From contig NZ_JANQDU010000005.1 in NCBI RefSeq assembly GCF_024723735.1, positions 124,001-188,000 on the forward strand: 64,000 nucleotides of DNA. Direction: 5' to 3'. The translations under genes and the position numbers were made by a program. The notes under the pieces were generated by a model. The model saw only the letters and a program-made list of their open reading frames with translations, did not search any database and was not told the DNA's origin. This document shows positions 1-8,709 of this stretch, in pieces (the first letter of the stretch is position 1; each line of letters begins with the position of its first letter). Origin of the DNA: Frigidibacter sp. ROC022 (GTDB lineage: Bacteria > Pseudomonadota > Alphaproteobacteria > Rhodobacterales > Rhodobacteraceae).

Positions 1-379
1 CGTCGATGAAGGTCAGGTCGAAGCTCAGCCCCGGGCAGAGCTTCGCCACCTCGCGCCGGATCACCCCCGGCGCCGGAAGCGACCGGGTCACCGCCCGGTA
101 GGTGCCGCGATAGCCGAGCCCGGCCAGGATCTGCGCCACGTCCACGCAATCGAAGCTGCGACAGATCAGCGGCGAGAGGATCATGTCGGGCTTCACGGAA
201 TCGAGCAGTTCGGCCCCGAGCTGCTGGAATCCGGCATGAACGAAACCCGGGCCGATCTGCCCCACGGTGCCGCCATCCTCGTTCTCATCGGCCTCGCAAA
301 TCACCAGCACGACCCGGCGCATGGCAGCGGGACGGTCCTTGGCCGATGCGTCCAGTCCGATGATCGTGCCCTGTGTCAT
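1..379 (-). CDS. Conserved-looking hypothetical protein, C-terminus cut by window edge
   Basis: The reverse strand reads without a stop from an ATG at 379 to the window edge, giving at least 126 residues. The start MTQGTIIGLDASAK is preceded by GGAAG about 7 nt upstream. I see no signal peptide or membrane segment, and I do not recognise the family. The N-terminal third looks like a beta-alpha nucleotide or receiver-like fold (RRVVLVICEADENEDG), and the rest contains SPLICRSFDCVDVAQIL. It is divergent from phoR and shares the 196-bp spacer with it. Function unknown; the reading frame is supported by its uninterrupted length, strong ribosome-binding site and GC-rich third codon positions. Confidence 0.7.
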   Translation of the reverse strand, partial: MTQGTIIGLDASAKDRPAAMRRVVLVICEADENEDGGTVGQIGPGFVHAGFQQLGAELLDSVKPDMILSPLICRSFDCVDVAQILAGLGYRGTYRAVTRSLPAPGVIRREVAKLCPGLSFDLTFID

Positions 380-575
380 GAATTGTCTTCCACTGTCGCG
401 CGGCCTGCTCTCCGCTGCATATTCGTTGATATGTTGGCCCGATTCGGATGAATTGCAAGCCATAAGTTACCGAAAAGGCTCAATAAGAACTCAGGGGTTG
501 CGTGACAGGGGGGGCTGTCTGGTAACAGGCATCGAGCCCGGCGGCACCGCTGCGGTGCAAGCTGGAGAGACACCG

Positions 576-1634
576 ATGACGGTAGATACGGACGCTGTGA
601 TCAAGGCGCTGCCACTGCCCGCAGTGCTGGTCGATACCGCGGGCCGGGTCGCGGTGGCCAACGCCGGGGCCGACGCGCTGTTCGGCATCGACCTGACCGG
701 CCGCCACCATGTCGCGGTGCTGCGCCAGCCCGATCTGCTCGATTCGGTGGACCGGGTCCTGTCGCGCGGGGAGGGCGCCGAAGTGCGCTACCGGGTGCGC
801 CGCGGCCAGAGCGATCAGGTCTTCCGGGTGACGGTGACGCCCGCAGGCGAGGGGCCCCCCAATGCCGCGCTGCTGGTCTTCGAGGATGCCACCCCGGTCG
901 AGGCGGCCGGCCAGATGCGCCGCGATTTCGTCGCCAATGTCAGCCATGAGCTGAAGACTCCGTTGACCGCGGTGCTGGGTTTCATCGAGACGCTGCGCTC
1001 CACCGCCCGCGACGATCCGCAGGCGCGTGAGCGGTTCCTCGGCATCATGGAACGCGAGGCGAAGCGGATGAACCGGCTGGTCTCGGACCTGCTGTCGTTG
1101 AGCCGGGTCGAGGACGAAGAGAGGATGCGGCCGCGCCAGACGGTCGATCTCGCGCCCCTGTTGCGCCGCACCCTGGCGACCCTGAAGGCTGTGATCGAAC
1201 AGGCCGGCTCTGAAATCGAGATCATCGAGCCGGGAGAGCCGCTGCCGGTTCCGGGCGATCCTGACCAGTTGCAGCAGGTGATGGCCAACCTGATAGAGAA
1301 CGCGCTGAAATACGGTCGCCCGCGCGGCAAGGTGACGGTCCGGCTCTGCCTGCCGGTGCAGGACGATGCCCTGGGTCGGCCCGCGGCGCGAATCGAGGTC
1401 GAGGACCAGGGCGAGGGGATCGACCCGATCCATCTGCCGCGCCTGACCGAGCGCTTCTATCGGGTCGATGCGCATCGCTCGCGTTCGGCCGGCGGCACCG
1501 GGCTGGGGCTGGCGATCGTCAAGCATATCGTCAACCGGCATCGAGGAAGGCTGGCGATCGACTCGAAACCCGGCGAGGGCAGCCGGTTCTCGATTCTGCT
1601 TCCGGCGGCGGACCCCGATGCCACCGCGGCCTGA
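576..1634 (+). CDS. phoR: Phosphate-regulon sensor histidine kinase PhoR, soluble type
   Basis: 352-residue sensor kinase expected to phosphorylate PhoB when phosphate is scarce. An N-terminal PAS-like region (about 10-110) is followed by the HisKA H-box with phospho-acceptor His124 (NVSHELKTPL), then the ATPase core with N-box NLIENALKYG, G1 DQGEGI and G2 GGTGLGLAIVKHI. No transmembrane helix is visible, unlike E. coli PhoR, so it would sit in the cytoplasm and probably senses through contact with PhoU/Pst. The ATG at 576 was chosen over an upstream in-frame start because GGAGAG lies just before it and the upstream residues do not look like PhoR. It precedes pstSCAB-phoU-phoB, but the Pho boxes lie downstream of it. 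Confidence 0.93.
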   Translation: MTVDTDAVIKALPLPAVLVDTAGRVAVANAGADALFGIDLTGRHHVAVLRQPDLLDSVDRVLSRGEGAEVRYRVRRGQSDQVFRVTVTPAGEGPPNAALLVFEDATPVEAAGQMRRDFVANVSHELKTPLTAVLGFIETLRSTARDDPQARERFLGIMEREAKRMNRLVSDLLSLSRVEDEERMRPRQTVDLAPLLRRTLATLKAVIEQAGSEIEIIEPGEPLPVPGDPDQLQQVMANLIENALKYGRPRGKVTVRLCLPVQDDALGRPAARIEVEDQGEGIDPIHLPRLTERFYRVDAHRSRSAGGTGLGLAIVKHIVNRHRGRLAIDSKPGEGSRFSILLPAADPDATAA

Positions 1635-1670
1635 CCCGGCACCGAACCCTTCTTGGCGCAATTTCCGGCG

Positions 1671-1699
1671 CTGTCATGAAACTGTTACGCGCGCGTCAC
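1671..1699 (+). promoter_or_regulatory. Tandem Pho box (PhoB binding site) of the pst operon
   Basis: Three direct half-sites lie at exact 11-bp steps: CTGTCAT (1671-1677), CTGTTAC (1682-1688) and GCGTCAC (1693-1699), with A-rich linkers after the first and last. The first pair is a near-consensus Pho box. A possible -10 element TACACG lies at 1721-1726 and pstS starts at 1780. PhoB-P, encoded at the end of the same cluster, is the expected activator. A 6-bp hairpin (1737-1742 with 1750-1755) sits in the presumed 5' leader. Confidence 0.88.
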
Positions 1700-1779
1700 A
1701 AAAGCTTGGCGCAAGAGTCCTACACGCCGTCCCAAGGGGGCCAGCTGTCGGCCCCTGACGGACAGGAAAAGGAGACACC

Positions 1780-2799
1780 ATGTCCAAGCGCATTCTCGCC
1801 GTCTCGGCACTTGCCATCCTCGCCGCCGGCACGGCCCAGGCCCGTGACAACATCGCCATCGCCGGGTCGTCGACCGTGCTGCCCTACGCGACCATCGTTG
1901 CCGAGGCCTTCGGCGAAAACTTCGACTTCCCGACCCCCGTGGTCGAGGGCGGCGGCTCGGGCGCCGGGCGCAAGAAGCTCTGCGAAGGCGTGGGCGAGAA
2001 CACCATCGACATCGCCAACTCGTCGAGCCGGATCAAGCAATCGGACATCGACAACTGCGCCTCCAACGGCGTGTCCGAAATCATGGAAGTTCGCATCGGC
2101 TATGACGGCATCGTCTTTGCCTCGGATGTCAACGGTCCCGAATTCGCCTTCACTCCGGCCGACTGGTACAATGCCATCGCCGCCAAGGTGGTGGTCGACG
2201 GCAAGCTGGTCGACAACCCGAACAAGACCTGGGCCGACGTGAACCCGGAGCTTCCGGCGCAGGACATCCTGGCTTTCGTCCCGGGCACCAAGCACGGCAC
2301 CCGCGAAGTCTTCGACGTCAAGGTGATCGAAGCCGGCTGCGAGGAAAGCGGCGCTCTCGAAGCCTTCATGGCGGCCTCGATGGAAGAGAGCGAATGCATG
2401 AAGCTGCGCACCGACGGCGCGTCGGTCGATATCGACGGCGACTACACCGAGACCCTCTCGCGTCTCGACGCCAACAAGAACGCCATCGGCGTCTTCGGCC
2501 TGTCGTTCTATGAAAACAACACCGACAAGCTGCGCGTCGCCACGATGAACGGCGTCGTTCCCTCGACCGAGTCGATCGCGTCCGGCGAATACCCGGTCTC
2601 GCGGCCGCTCTACTTCTACGTCAAGACCGCCCACCTCGGCGTGATCCCGGGCCTGCAGGAGTATATCGACTTCTTTGTCTCGGATGACATGGCCGGCCCG
2701 GACGGCCCGCTGGCCGACTATGGCCTGGTCTCCGACCCGGAACTGGCCGCCACCCAGGCCATGGTTGCCGCCGGCACCCCAATGGGTCCGCTGAACTGA
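1780..2799 (+). CDS. pstS: Phosphate ABC transporter, periplasmic binding protein PstS
   Basis: 339 residues with a Sec signal peptide (MSKRILAVSALAILAAGTAQA, predicted cleavage after AQA). It captures phosphate in the periplasm and delivers it to PstCA. The phosphate-binding style loops IAGSSTVLPYA near the mature N-terminus and GGGSGAGRKKL are visible. AAAGGAGA lies 7 nt before the ATG. It is the first gene after the tandem Pho boxes and is separated from pstC by an intercistronic hairpin, consistent with a need for more binding protein than permease. Confidence 0.95.
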   Translation: MSKRILAVSALAILAAGTAQARDNIAIAGSSTVLPYATIVAEAFGENFDFPTPVVEGGGSGAGRKKLCEGVGENTIDIANSSSRIKQSDIDNCASNGVSEIMEVRIGYDGIVFASDVNGPEFAFTPADWYNAIAAKVVVDGKLVDNPNKTWADVNPELPAQDILAFVPGTKHGTREVFDVKVIEAGCEESGALEAFMAASMEESECMKLRTDGASVDIDGDYTETLSRLDANKNAIGVFGLSFYENNTDKLRVATMNGVVPSTESIASGEYPVSRPLYFYVKTAHLGVIPGLQEYIDFFVSDDMAGPDGPLADYGLVSDPELAATQAMVAAGTPMGPLN

Positions 2800-2815
2800 G
2801 CGGCTGATGCCTCGC

Positions 2816-2842
2816 GCGGGTGGCGTTTCTTGCGCCGCCCGC
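2816..2842 (+). terminator. Intercistronic hairpin between pstS and pstC
   Basis: GCGGGTGGCG (2816-2825) pairs with CGCCGCCCGC (2833-2842) over 10 bp including one G-U, with a 7-nt loop. No T-tract follows, so it is better read as a partial terminator or a 3'-end stabiliser for the pstS message than as a full stop. Confidence 0.6.
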
Positions 2843-2876
2843 CCCCCGAGATGGTTCGGAACAGTTGGAAACTCCT

Positions 2877-4337
2877 ATGACCGTCGGACTTATCCTGTTG
2901 ATCGTTCTGGCCATCGCCCTTTCGGGCTATGTGCTGGGCCGCCGCCGGTCACTGCGGATGGTGGGTGGTGACATCCGCAAGCTTCATTCGCTGCCCGGCT
3001 TCTACGGCCAGTCGGTGTTGATCTTCGCTGCGGTGCCCGCGCTGCTGGTCATGCTGGGCTGGATGCTCCTGCAACCGCCGCTGGTGGATCGCCATGTCGC
3101 CAGGCTGATCACCGAGGCCGATATCGCCGAGGGCAGCAGCCGCGATCTGGTGATGAGCGATGTGCGCCGGATCGCCGACGGGCTCGACCAGATGATGGCC
3201 GCCGAAAACCTTTCCGAAGACGCATTGCAGGCGCTGGACGCCGGGGACAGCGACATTCGCGCCAAGCTCGGAAATGTCGGAATAGCCCTGGGCTCCGATG
3301 TGCGATCCGCCGTCTTCGAGGCCGCCAAGGTCTACCGCGATAGTGCCGCCACGGGCCGAACGCTGATGACTCTGGCAGTGATCGGCCTGGCGCTGACCGG
3401 GGCGGTCTTCGGCTATCTGCGGATCGCGCCGGAGTATCGGGCCCGCAATGTCGCCGAAACCTCGGTCAAGGCGCTGCTGATCCTGTCATCCTTCGTGGCG
3501 GTGCTGACCACGGTCGGCATCGTCCTGTCGCTGCTCTTCGAATCGCTGCATTTCTTCCGGCTCTACCCGGCCCGGGAATTCTTCTTCAACCTGACCTGGA
3601 ACCCGCAGTTCCGGGGCGGTTCGGATCTCGGCATCTTCCCGTTGCTCTGGGGGACGCTCTATGTCTCCTTCGTGGCGCTGGTCTTCGCCGTGCCGGTCGG
3701 GCTGATGGCGGCGATCTACCTGGCCGAATATGCCTCGAAGCCGGTGCGCGCGGTCGCCAAGCCGCTGATCGAGATCCTGGCCGGCATCCCGACCATCGTC
3801 TATGGTCTCTTCGCCCTGATCACCATCGGCCCGCTGCTTCGCGACTACTTCGCCCAGCCGCTCGGCCTGGGCGCCTCGTCCTCGTCGGTGATGACCGCCG
3901 GGCTGGTGATGGGGATCATGCTGATCCCCTTCGTCTCCTCGCTGTCGGATGACGTGATCAACGCGGTGCCGCAGGCGGTGCGCGACGGCTCCTACGGGCT
4001 GGGTGCGACCCAGTCCGAGACCATCCGTCAGGTGATCCTGCCCGCCGCCCTTCCGGGCATCGTCGGCGCCATCCTGCTGGCCGCCAGCCGGGCGATCGGC
4101 GAGACGATGATCGTCGTCATGGGGGCAGGGGCGGCGGCCAAGCTGTCGCTCAACCCGTTCGAAGCGATGACCACGATCACCGTCAAGATCGTCAGCCAGC
4201 TGACCGGCGATACCGAATTCGCTTCTCCCGAGACCCTGGTCGCCTTTGCCCTGGGCCTCTCGCTCTTCGTGGTGACTCTGGGGCTGAATGTCATCGCACT
4301 GTATGTGGTGCGCAAATACCGGGAGCAGTACGAATGA
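2877..4337 (+). CDS. pstC: Phosphate ABC transporter permease PstC
   Basis: 486-residue inner-membrane permease of the Pst system. It has an N-terminal membrane segment (MTVGLILLIVLAIALSGYVL), a long extracytoplasmic insertion (about 60-160), then the canonical six-helix permease core with the EAA-type loop around GATQSETIRQVILPAALPG. It is longer than E. coli PstC (319 residues), as is usual in this bacterial group. The ATG at 2877 is preferred over an in-frame start 57 nt upstream because GGAA lies upstream of it and the extra residues are not membrane-like. The 3' end overlaps pstA by 4 bp (ATGA). Confidence 0.93.
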   Translation: MTVGLILLIVLAIALSGYVLGRRRSLRMVGGDIRKLHSLPGFYGQSVLIFAAVPALLVMLGWMLLQPPLVDRHVARLITEADIAEGSSRDLVMSDVRRIADGLDQMMAAENLSEDALQALDAGDSDIRAKLGNVGIALGSDVRSAVFEAAKVYRDSAATGRTLMTLAVIGLALTGAVFGYLRIAPEYRARNVAETSVKALLILSSFVAVLTTVGIVLSLLFESLHFFRLYPAREFFFNLTWNPQFRGGSDLGIFPLLWGTLYVSFVALVFAVPVGLMAAIYLAEYASKPVRAVAKPLIEILAGIPTIVYGLFALITIGPLLRDYFAQPLGLGASSSSVMTAGLVMGIMLIPFVSSLSDDVINAVPQAVRDGSYGLGATQSETIRQVILPAALPGIVGAILLAASRAIGETMIVVMGAGAAAKLSLNPFEAMTTITVKIVSQLTGDTEFASPETLVAFALGLSLFVVTLGLNVIALYVVRKYREQYE

Positions 4338-5689
4338 GCATGCCCCAGACCACCGGCCCGCAGACCGGGCATCGCGCGTCGAAATCGTTGTTGGAAGTCG
4401 ATGCCGGAACCCGCCGCCGCAACCGCGCCGAGGCACGGTTCCGCAGCTACGGCATTGCCGCCATCGGCGTCGCAGTTCTGGCGTTGGTGCTGCTGGTCAC
4501 CTCGGTCCTGTCGAACGGTCTGGGCGCCTTTCGCCAGACCTTCGTCATCATGGACATAACCCTGGCCGCCGACACCCTCGACCCGAGCGGTACCGGCGAT
4601 GTCGATGCGATGAAGAGGGTGTCGACCATCGGCTACGGCAAGCTCCTGAAGACGGCGCTGATTGCCGACCTGGAGTCGCGGGGCATCCCGACCGAGGGCA
4701 TGTCCGAAAAGGAGATCGCCGGGCTTCTGTCCAAGGAGGCTCCGGCCCAGCTGCGCAACATGGTGCTGGCCGATCCTTCGCTGATCGGCCAGACGATCCG
4801 CTTCAAGACCTATGCCACAGGCCGGGTGGACGGCTATTTCAAGGGCCGGGTCTCGATGGAGAGCGCCGAGCGGGATTCCAACGTCACCCCGGCCCAGCTG
4901 GAACTGGCCGACCGGATGCGCGCCAAGGGGCTGATGTCGGTCGGGTTCAACTGGGGCTTCCTCTTCGGTCCGGATGCGTCCGAACTGCGGCCCGAGGCGG
5001 CCGGCCTCGGCATTGCCATCCTCGGCTCGGCCTACATGATGATCCTGGTCCTGGTGCTGGCCCTGCCGATCGGCGTCGCCGCTTCGATCTATCTCGAGGA
5101 ATTCGCGCCGCAGAACCGCTGGACCGACCTGATCGAGGTGAATATCGCCAATCTGGCGGCGGTGCCTTCGATCGTCTTCGGCATCCTTGGTCTGGCCCTG
5201 TTCATCAACTTCATGGGGCTGCCGCAATCGGCGCCGGTCGTCGGGGCGCTGGTGCTGACCCTGATGACCCTGCCGACGATCATCATCGCCACCCGCGCCA
5301 GCTTGAAGTCGGTGCCGCCCTCGATCCGCTCGGCGGCCCTCGGTGTCGGCGCCTCGAAGATGCAGACGGTGTTTCACCACGTCCTGCCGCTGGCGATGCC
5401 CGGCATCCTGACCGGCACCATCATCGGCCTGGCGCAGGCCCTGGGCGAAACCGCACCGCTGCTGCTGATCGGCATGGTGGCCTTCGTGCGCGATTTTCCC
5501 TCGGCACCGCCCGAAGGATTCATGGACCCCGCGGCGGCGCTGCCGGTGCAGGTCTACAACTGGACCCAGAGGGCCGACCCGGCCTTTGTCGAGCGCGCCT
5601 CGGGGGCGATCATCGTGCTGCTGGCATTCCTGCTGACCATGAACATCGTCGCGATCGTCCTGCGGCGGCGGTTCGAGCGGCGCTGGTAG
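4334..5689 (+). CDS. pstA: Phosphate ABC transporter permease PstA
   Basis: 451-residue partner permease of PstC. A cytoplasmic N-terminus rich in Arg precedes the first helix (YGIAAIGVAVLALVLLVTSV), followed by a roughly 150-residue extracytoplasmic domain, then the conserved permease core with loop GVGASKMQTVFHHVLPLAMPG. The extended N-terminal domain parallels that of PstC and suggests the two insertions pack together outside the membrane (inference). Translationally coupled to pstC by a 4-bp overlap; pstB follows after 9 bp. Confidence 0.93.
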   Translation: MSMPQTTGPQTGHRASKSLLEVDAGTRRRNRAEARFRSYGIAAIGVAVLALVLLVTSVLSNGLGAFRQTFVIMDITLAADTLDPSGTGDVDAMKRVSTIGYGKLLKTALIADLESRGIPTEGMSEKEIAGLLSKEAPAQLRNMVLADPSLIGQTIRFKTYATGRVDGYFKGRVSMESAERDSNVTPAQLELADRMRAKGLMSVGFNWGFLFGPDASELRPEAAGLGIAILGSAYMMILVLVLALPIGVAASIYLEEFAPQNRWTDLIEVNIANLAAVPSIVFGILGLALFINFMGLPQSAPVVGALVLTLMTLPTIIIATRASLKSVPPSIRSAALGVGASKMQTVFHHVLPLAMPGILTGTIIGLAQALGETAPLLLIGMVAFVRDFPSAPPEGFMDPAAALPVQVYNWTQRADPAFVERASGAIIVLLAFLLTMNIVAIVLRRRFERRW

Positions 5690-5698
5690 GAAGGACGC

Positions 5699-6505
5699 AT
5701 GATGAAAGACAACCGGATCGAAGAAAGAACCGTGGACATGGACATGACCGAAACCAAGATCTCGGCCCGCAATGTGCAGGTCTACTACGGTGAAACCCAC
5801 GCGATCAGGGATGTGGATGTCGATATTCTCGACAAGACCGTCACCGCCTTCATCGGCCCCTCGGGCTGCGGGAAATCGACCTTCCTGCGCTGCCTGAACC
5901 GGATGAACGACACGATCCCGATCTGCCGGGTCGAGGGCACGATCCTGCTCGACGGCGAGGATATCTACGACAAGCGCGTCGATCCGGTGCAGCTGCGCGC
6001 CCGGGTCGGCATGGTGTTCCAGAAGCCGAACCCGTTCCCCAAGTCGATCTACGACAATGTCGCCTACGGGCCGCGCATTCACGGTCTGGCCCGCAGCAAG
6101 GCGGAGCTGGATGACATCGTCGAGAAATCCCTGCGCCGCGCCGCGCTCTGGTCCGAGGCCAAGGACCGGCTCGACCAGCCCGGCACCGGCCTTTCCGGCG
6201 GCCAGCAGCAGCGTCTCTGCATCGCCCGGGCGGTGGCCACCGAACCCGAGGTTCTGCTGATGGACGAACCCTGCTCGGCGCTCGACCCGATCGCCACGGC
6301 CCAGGTCGAGGAACTGATCGACGAGCTGCGCCGCGACTACTCGGTGGTGATCGTCACCCATTCAATGCAGCAGGCCGCGAGGGTCAGCCAGAAGACCGCC
6401 TTCTTCCACCTCGGCAGCCTTGTCGAATTCGGCGAGACCGGGGAGATCTTCACCAATCCGCAAGACCCACGTACCGAAAGCTACATCACCGGCCGGATCG
6501 GCTAG
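5699..6505 (+). CDS. pstB: Phosphate ABC transporter ATP-binding protein PstB
   Basis: 268 residues. Walker [10 protein letters not shown], signature [14 protein letters not shown], Walker [12 protein letters not shown] and the H-loop VTHS are all present, and the segment [15 protein letters not shown] is typical of PstB. It powers phosphate uptake through PstCA and participates in signalling to PhoR. AAGGA lies 5 nt before the tandem ATGATG; a start at 5738 within the same frame is possible but has no ribosome-binding site that I can see. Confidence 0.95.
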   Translation: MMKDNRIEERTVDMDMTETKISARNVQVYYGETHAIRDVDVDILDKTVTAFIGPSGCGKSTFLRCLNRMNDTIPICRVEGTILLDGEDIYDKRVDPVQLRARVGMVFQKPNPFPKSIYDNVAYGPRIHGLARSKAELDDIVEKSLRRAALWSEAKDRLDQPGTGLSGGQQQRLCIARAVATEPEVLLMDEPCSALDPIATAQVEELIDELRRDYSVVIVTHSMQQAARVSQKTAFFHLGSLVEFGETGEIFTNPQDPRTESYITGRIG

Positions 6506-6516
6506 GGAGAGTGACC

Positions 6517-7233
6517 ATGAACGAGCAGCATATCGCATCGGCCTTCGACCGCGACCTGGAAGCCATCCAGGCGATGATCATGAAGATGGGCGGCCTGGTC
6601 GAGGAGGCGATCACCAATTCCTCCGAGGCGCTCGCCAACCGCGACGAGGACATGGCCGCCAAGGTCCGCGCCGACGACGCCAAGATCGACGACCTGGAGG
6701 AACAGATCAACGAAGAGGCGGCCCGGGTGATCGCCCTGCGCCAGCCGATGTCCTCGGACCTGCGTACCGTGCTGACGGTGATGAAGATCTCGGCCAATCT
6801 GGAACGGGTCGGGGACTACGCCAAGAACCTCGGCAAGCGGACCTCGGTTCTGGTCGAGATGCAGCCGGTCGGTGCCTCGGCCAAGTCGCTGCGGCGGATG
6901 GCCCGCGAGGTCGAGCTGATGCTGAAGGACGCGCTCGACAGCTACATGCGGCGCGACGTGGCGCTGGCCACCAAGGTCCGCGACCACGATCTCGAGGTGG
7001 ACCAGATCTACAACGCCCTGTTCCGCGAGTTGCTGACCCACATGATGGAAGACCCGCGCAACATCACCGCCTGCATGCATCTGCATTTCATCGCCAAGAA
7101 CATCGAGCGGATGGGCGACCATGTGACCTCGATCGCGGAAGAGGTGATCTATCTTGTCACCGGAGAGCGGCCCGGCGATCCCAGGCCGAAGGACAATGCC
7201 ATCTATGGCGCGGCAGAGGGGCAGGGTGACTGA
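6517..7233 (+). CDS. phoU: Phosphate-signalling complex protein PhoU
   Basis: 238 residues, all-helical, made of two PhoU repeats with the characteristic acidic metal-binding stretches (for example NLERVGDYAKNL in the first half and NIERMGDHVTSIAEEV in the second). It links Pst transport to PhoR kinase/phosphatase balance. The ATG at 6517 follows GGGAGA by 6 nt; a GTG two codons earlier is less likely. The stop overlaps the phoB start by one base (TGATG). Confidence 0.94.
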   Translation: MNEQHIASAFDRDLEAIQAMIMKMGGLVEEAITNSSEALANRDEDMAAKVRADDAKIDDLEEQINEEAARVIALRQPMSSDLRTVLTVMKISANLERVGDYAKNLGKRTSVLVEMQPVGASAKSLRRMAREVELMLKDALDSYMRRDVALATKVRDHDLEVDQIYNALFRELLTHMMEDPRNITACMHLHFIAKNIERMGDHVTSIAEEVIYLVTGERPGDPRPKDNAIYGAAEGQGD

Positions 7234-7922
7234 TGGCACTGGCAAAACCCCGTGTGCTGGTGGTCGAGGACGAACCGGCGCAGGCCGAGGTTCTGGCCTA
7301 TAACCTGGAAGCCGAAGGCTTCGACGTGGATCGGGCGCTGACCGGAGACGAGGCGCTGATGCTGGTCGAGGAATCGCCGCCCGATCTGATCCTGCTCGAC
7401 TGGATGCTGCCCGGCGTCTCGGGAATCGAGATTTGCCGGCGGCTGAAGCTGCGCTCGGAAACCCGGGCGGTACCGGTGATCATGATCTCGGCCCGCGCCG
7501 AAGAGGTGGACCGGGTGCGGGGGCTGGAGACCGGAGCCGACGACTATGTGGTGAAGCCCTACAGCTTGGTCGAGCTGATGGCCCGGGTAAAGGGCCAGCT
7601 GCGCCGTTCGCGCCCCGCCACCGTGGGCGAGCGGCTGGAATGGGCCGACATCGTCCTGGACAGCGAGACCCACCGGGTCACCCGTGAAGGGGCCGTTCTG
7701 AAGCTGGGCCCGACCGAATTCCGGTTGCTGGCCACCTTCATGGAGCGTCCGGGCCGGGTCTGGGGCCGGGATCAGCTGCTCGACCGGGTCTGGGGCCGCG
7801 ACATCTATGTCGATACCCGTACCGTCGACGTTCATGTCGGCCGGCTGCGCAAGGCGCTCTGTGCCAAGGGTGGCGAGGACCCGCTGCGGACGGTGCGCGG
7901 AGTCGGCTACGCACTGGGTTAA
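7233..7922 (+). CDS. phoB: Phosphate-regulon response regulator PhoB
   Basis: 229 residues in the OmpR/PhoB family. The receiver domain carries acidic pocket residues EDE near residue 12 and phospho-acceptor Asp56 (LLDWMLPG), with the conserved Lys in VVKPYS. The winged-helix DNA-binding domain ends in VDVHVGRLRKAL and TVRGVGYALG. It is the expected activator at the Pho boxes before pstS. It is coupled to phoU by a 1-bp overlap and is the last gene of the cluster. Confidence 0.95.
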   Translation: MALAKPRVLVVEDEPAQAEVLAYNLEAEGFDVDRALTGDEALMLVEESPPDLILLDWMLPGVSGIEICRRLKLRSETRAVPVIMISARAEEVDRVRGLETGADDYVVKPYSLVELMARVKGQLRRSRPATVGERLEWADIVLDSETHRVTREGAVLKLGPTEFRLLATFMERPGRVWGRDQLLDRVWGRDIYVDTRTVDVHVGRLRKALCAKGGEDPLRTVRGVGYALG

Positions 7923-7925
7923 GAA

Positions 7926-7987
7926 TGCCCCGTATATATCTGATATTATGTCATAAATAGGAATACAAACTGCAACGACACGGGGCA
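7926..7987. repeat. 8-bp inverted repeat flanking an AT-rich spacer after phoB
   Basis: TGCCCCGT (7926-7933) and ACGGGGCA (7980-7987) are perfect complements enclosing 46 bp that are strikingly AT-rich for this window. It begins four bases after the phoB stop. It may be a long-loop terminator or an upstream element for the hemerythrin gene; the sequence does not decide. Confidence 0.4.
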
Positions 7988-8102
7988 GGGCGGTCGCCTA
8001 TCGCTCCGGCCCCGGGACGGTTGTTGATCTTCCCCGCCGGTCTTGACACTCTTCCGGGCAACGCGAGTTCTGTGGAACCGATCGACGCCCCGGGGGGACG
8101 CG

Positions 8103-8516
8103 ATGAAATGGACCGAGGAACATGCCACCGGCGTGCCGGTGGTTGACGACCAGCATCGCGCCTTGTTCGCGTTCTCCGAGGAGCTGCGCGATGTGCTGGA
8201 AAATGACGCCGGCGAAAAGACTTACGACCTGTCGCTCGACTTCCTCAAGACCTATGCCGAGGTGCATTTCGGGATCGAGGAGAAATGCATGCTGGCGCAT
8301 CTCTGTCCGGTGGCGGGCCGGAACCGGAAAGAGCATGGCGCCTTCACCCGGATGATCGCCGAAGAGGAGGCGCTCTTTCGCAGCCAGGGCTTCGACCGCC
8401 AGCGCGCCCTGGAACTCACCGACAGGATCGACCAATGGCTCGACAGCCACATCCGCAGGATCGACACCCAGCTCAGGGATGTGGTGACGGACGGGGACGT
8501 GGCGTCCCGGTCATGA
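8103..8516 (+). CDS. Single-domain bacteriohemerythrin with a substituted iron-ligand position
   Basis: 137-residue four-helix hemerythrin-like protein, normally an O2-binding di-iron protein of the cytoplasm. Ligand-pattern residues are His18 (VDDQH), His55 and Glu59 (HFGIE), His78 (KEHGAF), and His116 with Asp121 (HIRRID). The fifth expected histidine, four residues before His78, is Asn74, and two cysteines lie nearby (Cys62, Cys68). This may be a distinct subfamily with altered iron chemistry. The ATG at 8103 was chosen because upstream in-frame residues are not hemerythrin-like. It is a single gene in a spacer region after phoB. Confidence 0.88.
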   Translation: MKWTEEHATGVPVVDDQHRALFAFSEELRDVLENDAGEKTYDLSLDFLKTYAEVHFGIEEKCMLAHLCPVAGRNRKEHGAFTRMIAEEEALFRSQGFDRQRALELTDRIDQWLDSHIRRIDTQLRDVVTDGDVASRS

Positions 8517-8709
8517 TCCTCTGTGCAAGGTTCTGTTTCGATACAGAGTTTGCGCCTTGGGCGTGATGGTACCGGGCTGCAAGGCAAAACGCATAATGAT
8601 GATTATGTAACCTTTGAAGTACCGCAAACCGCCATTCTGCTTGACGCATGGTCATCGACAAGTGGCCCCGGCCGGGTTTAAACAGTCTTGCAGGATGAGG
8701 GAATTGAAA

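Noticed and set aside
480-1661. 393-residue open frame on the reverse strand across phoR
   Set aside because: It is the high-GC shadow of phoR: it is rich in Arg, Gln, His and Pro, has no family features, and lies opposite a gene with all kinase motifs.
4028-6361. 777-residue open frame on the reverse strand across pstC, pstA and pstB
   Set aside because: It spans three well-supported genes on the other strand and has a low-complexity, His/Gln/Asp-rich composition typical of antisense GC-rich frames.
8043-8071. Promoter TTGACA-N17-AGTTCT before the hemerythrin gene
   Set aside because: The -35 match is perfect but the -10 is too poor to support the call.
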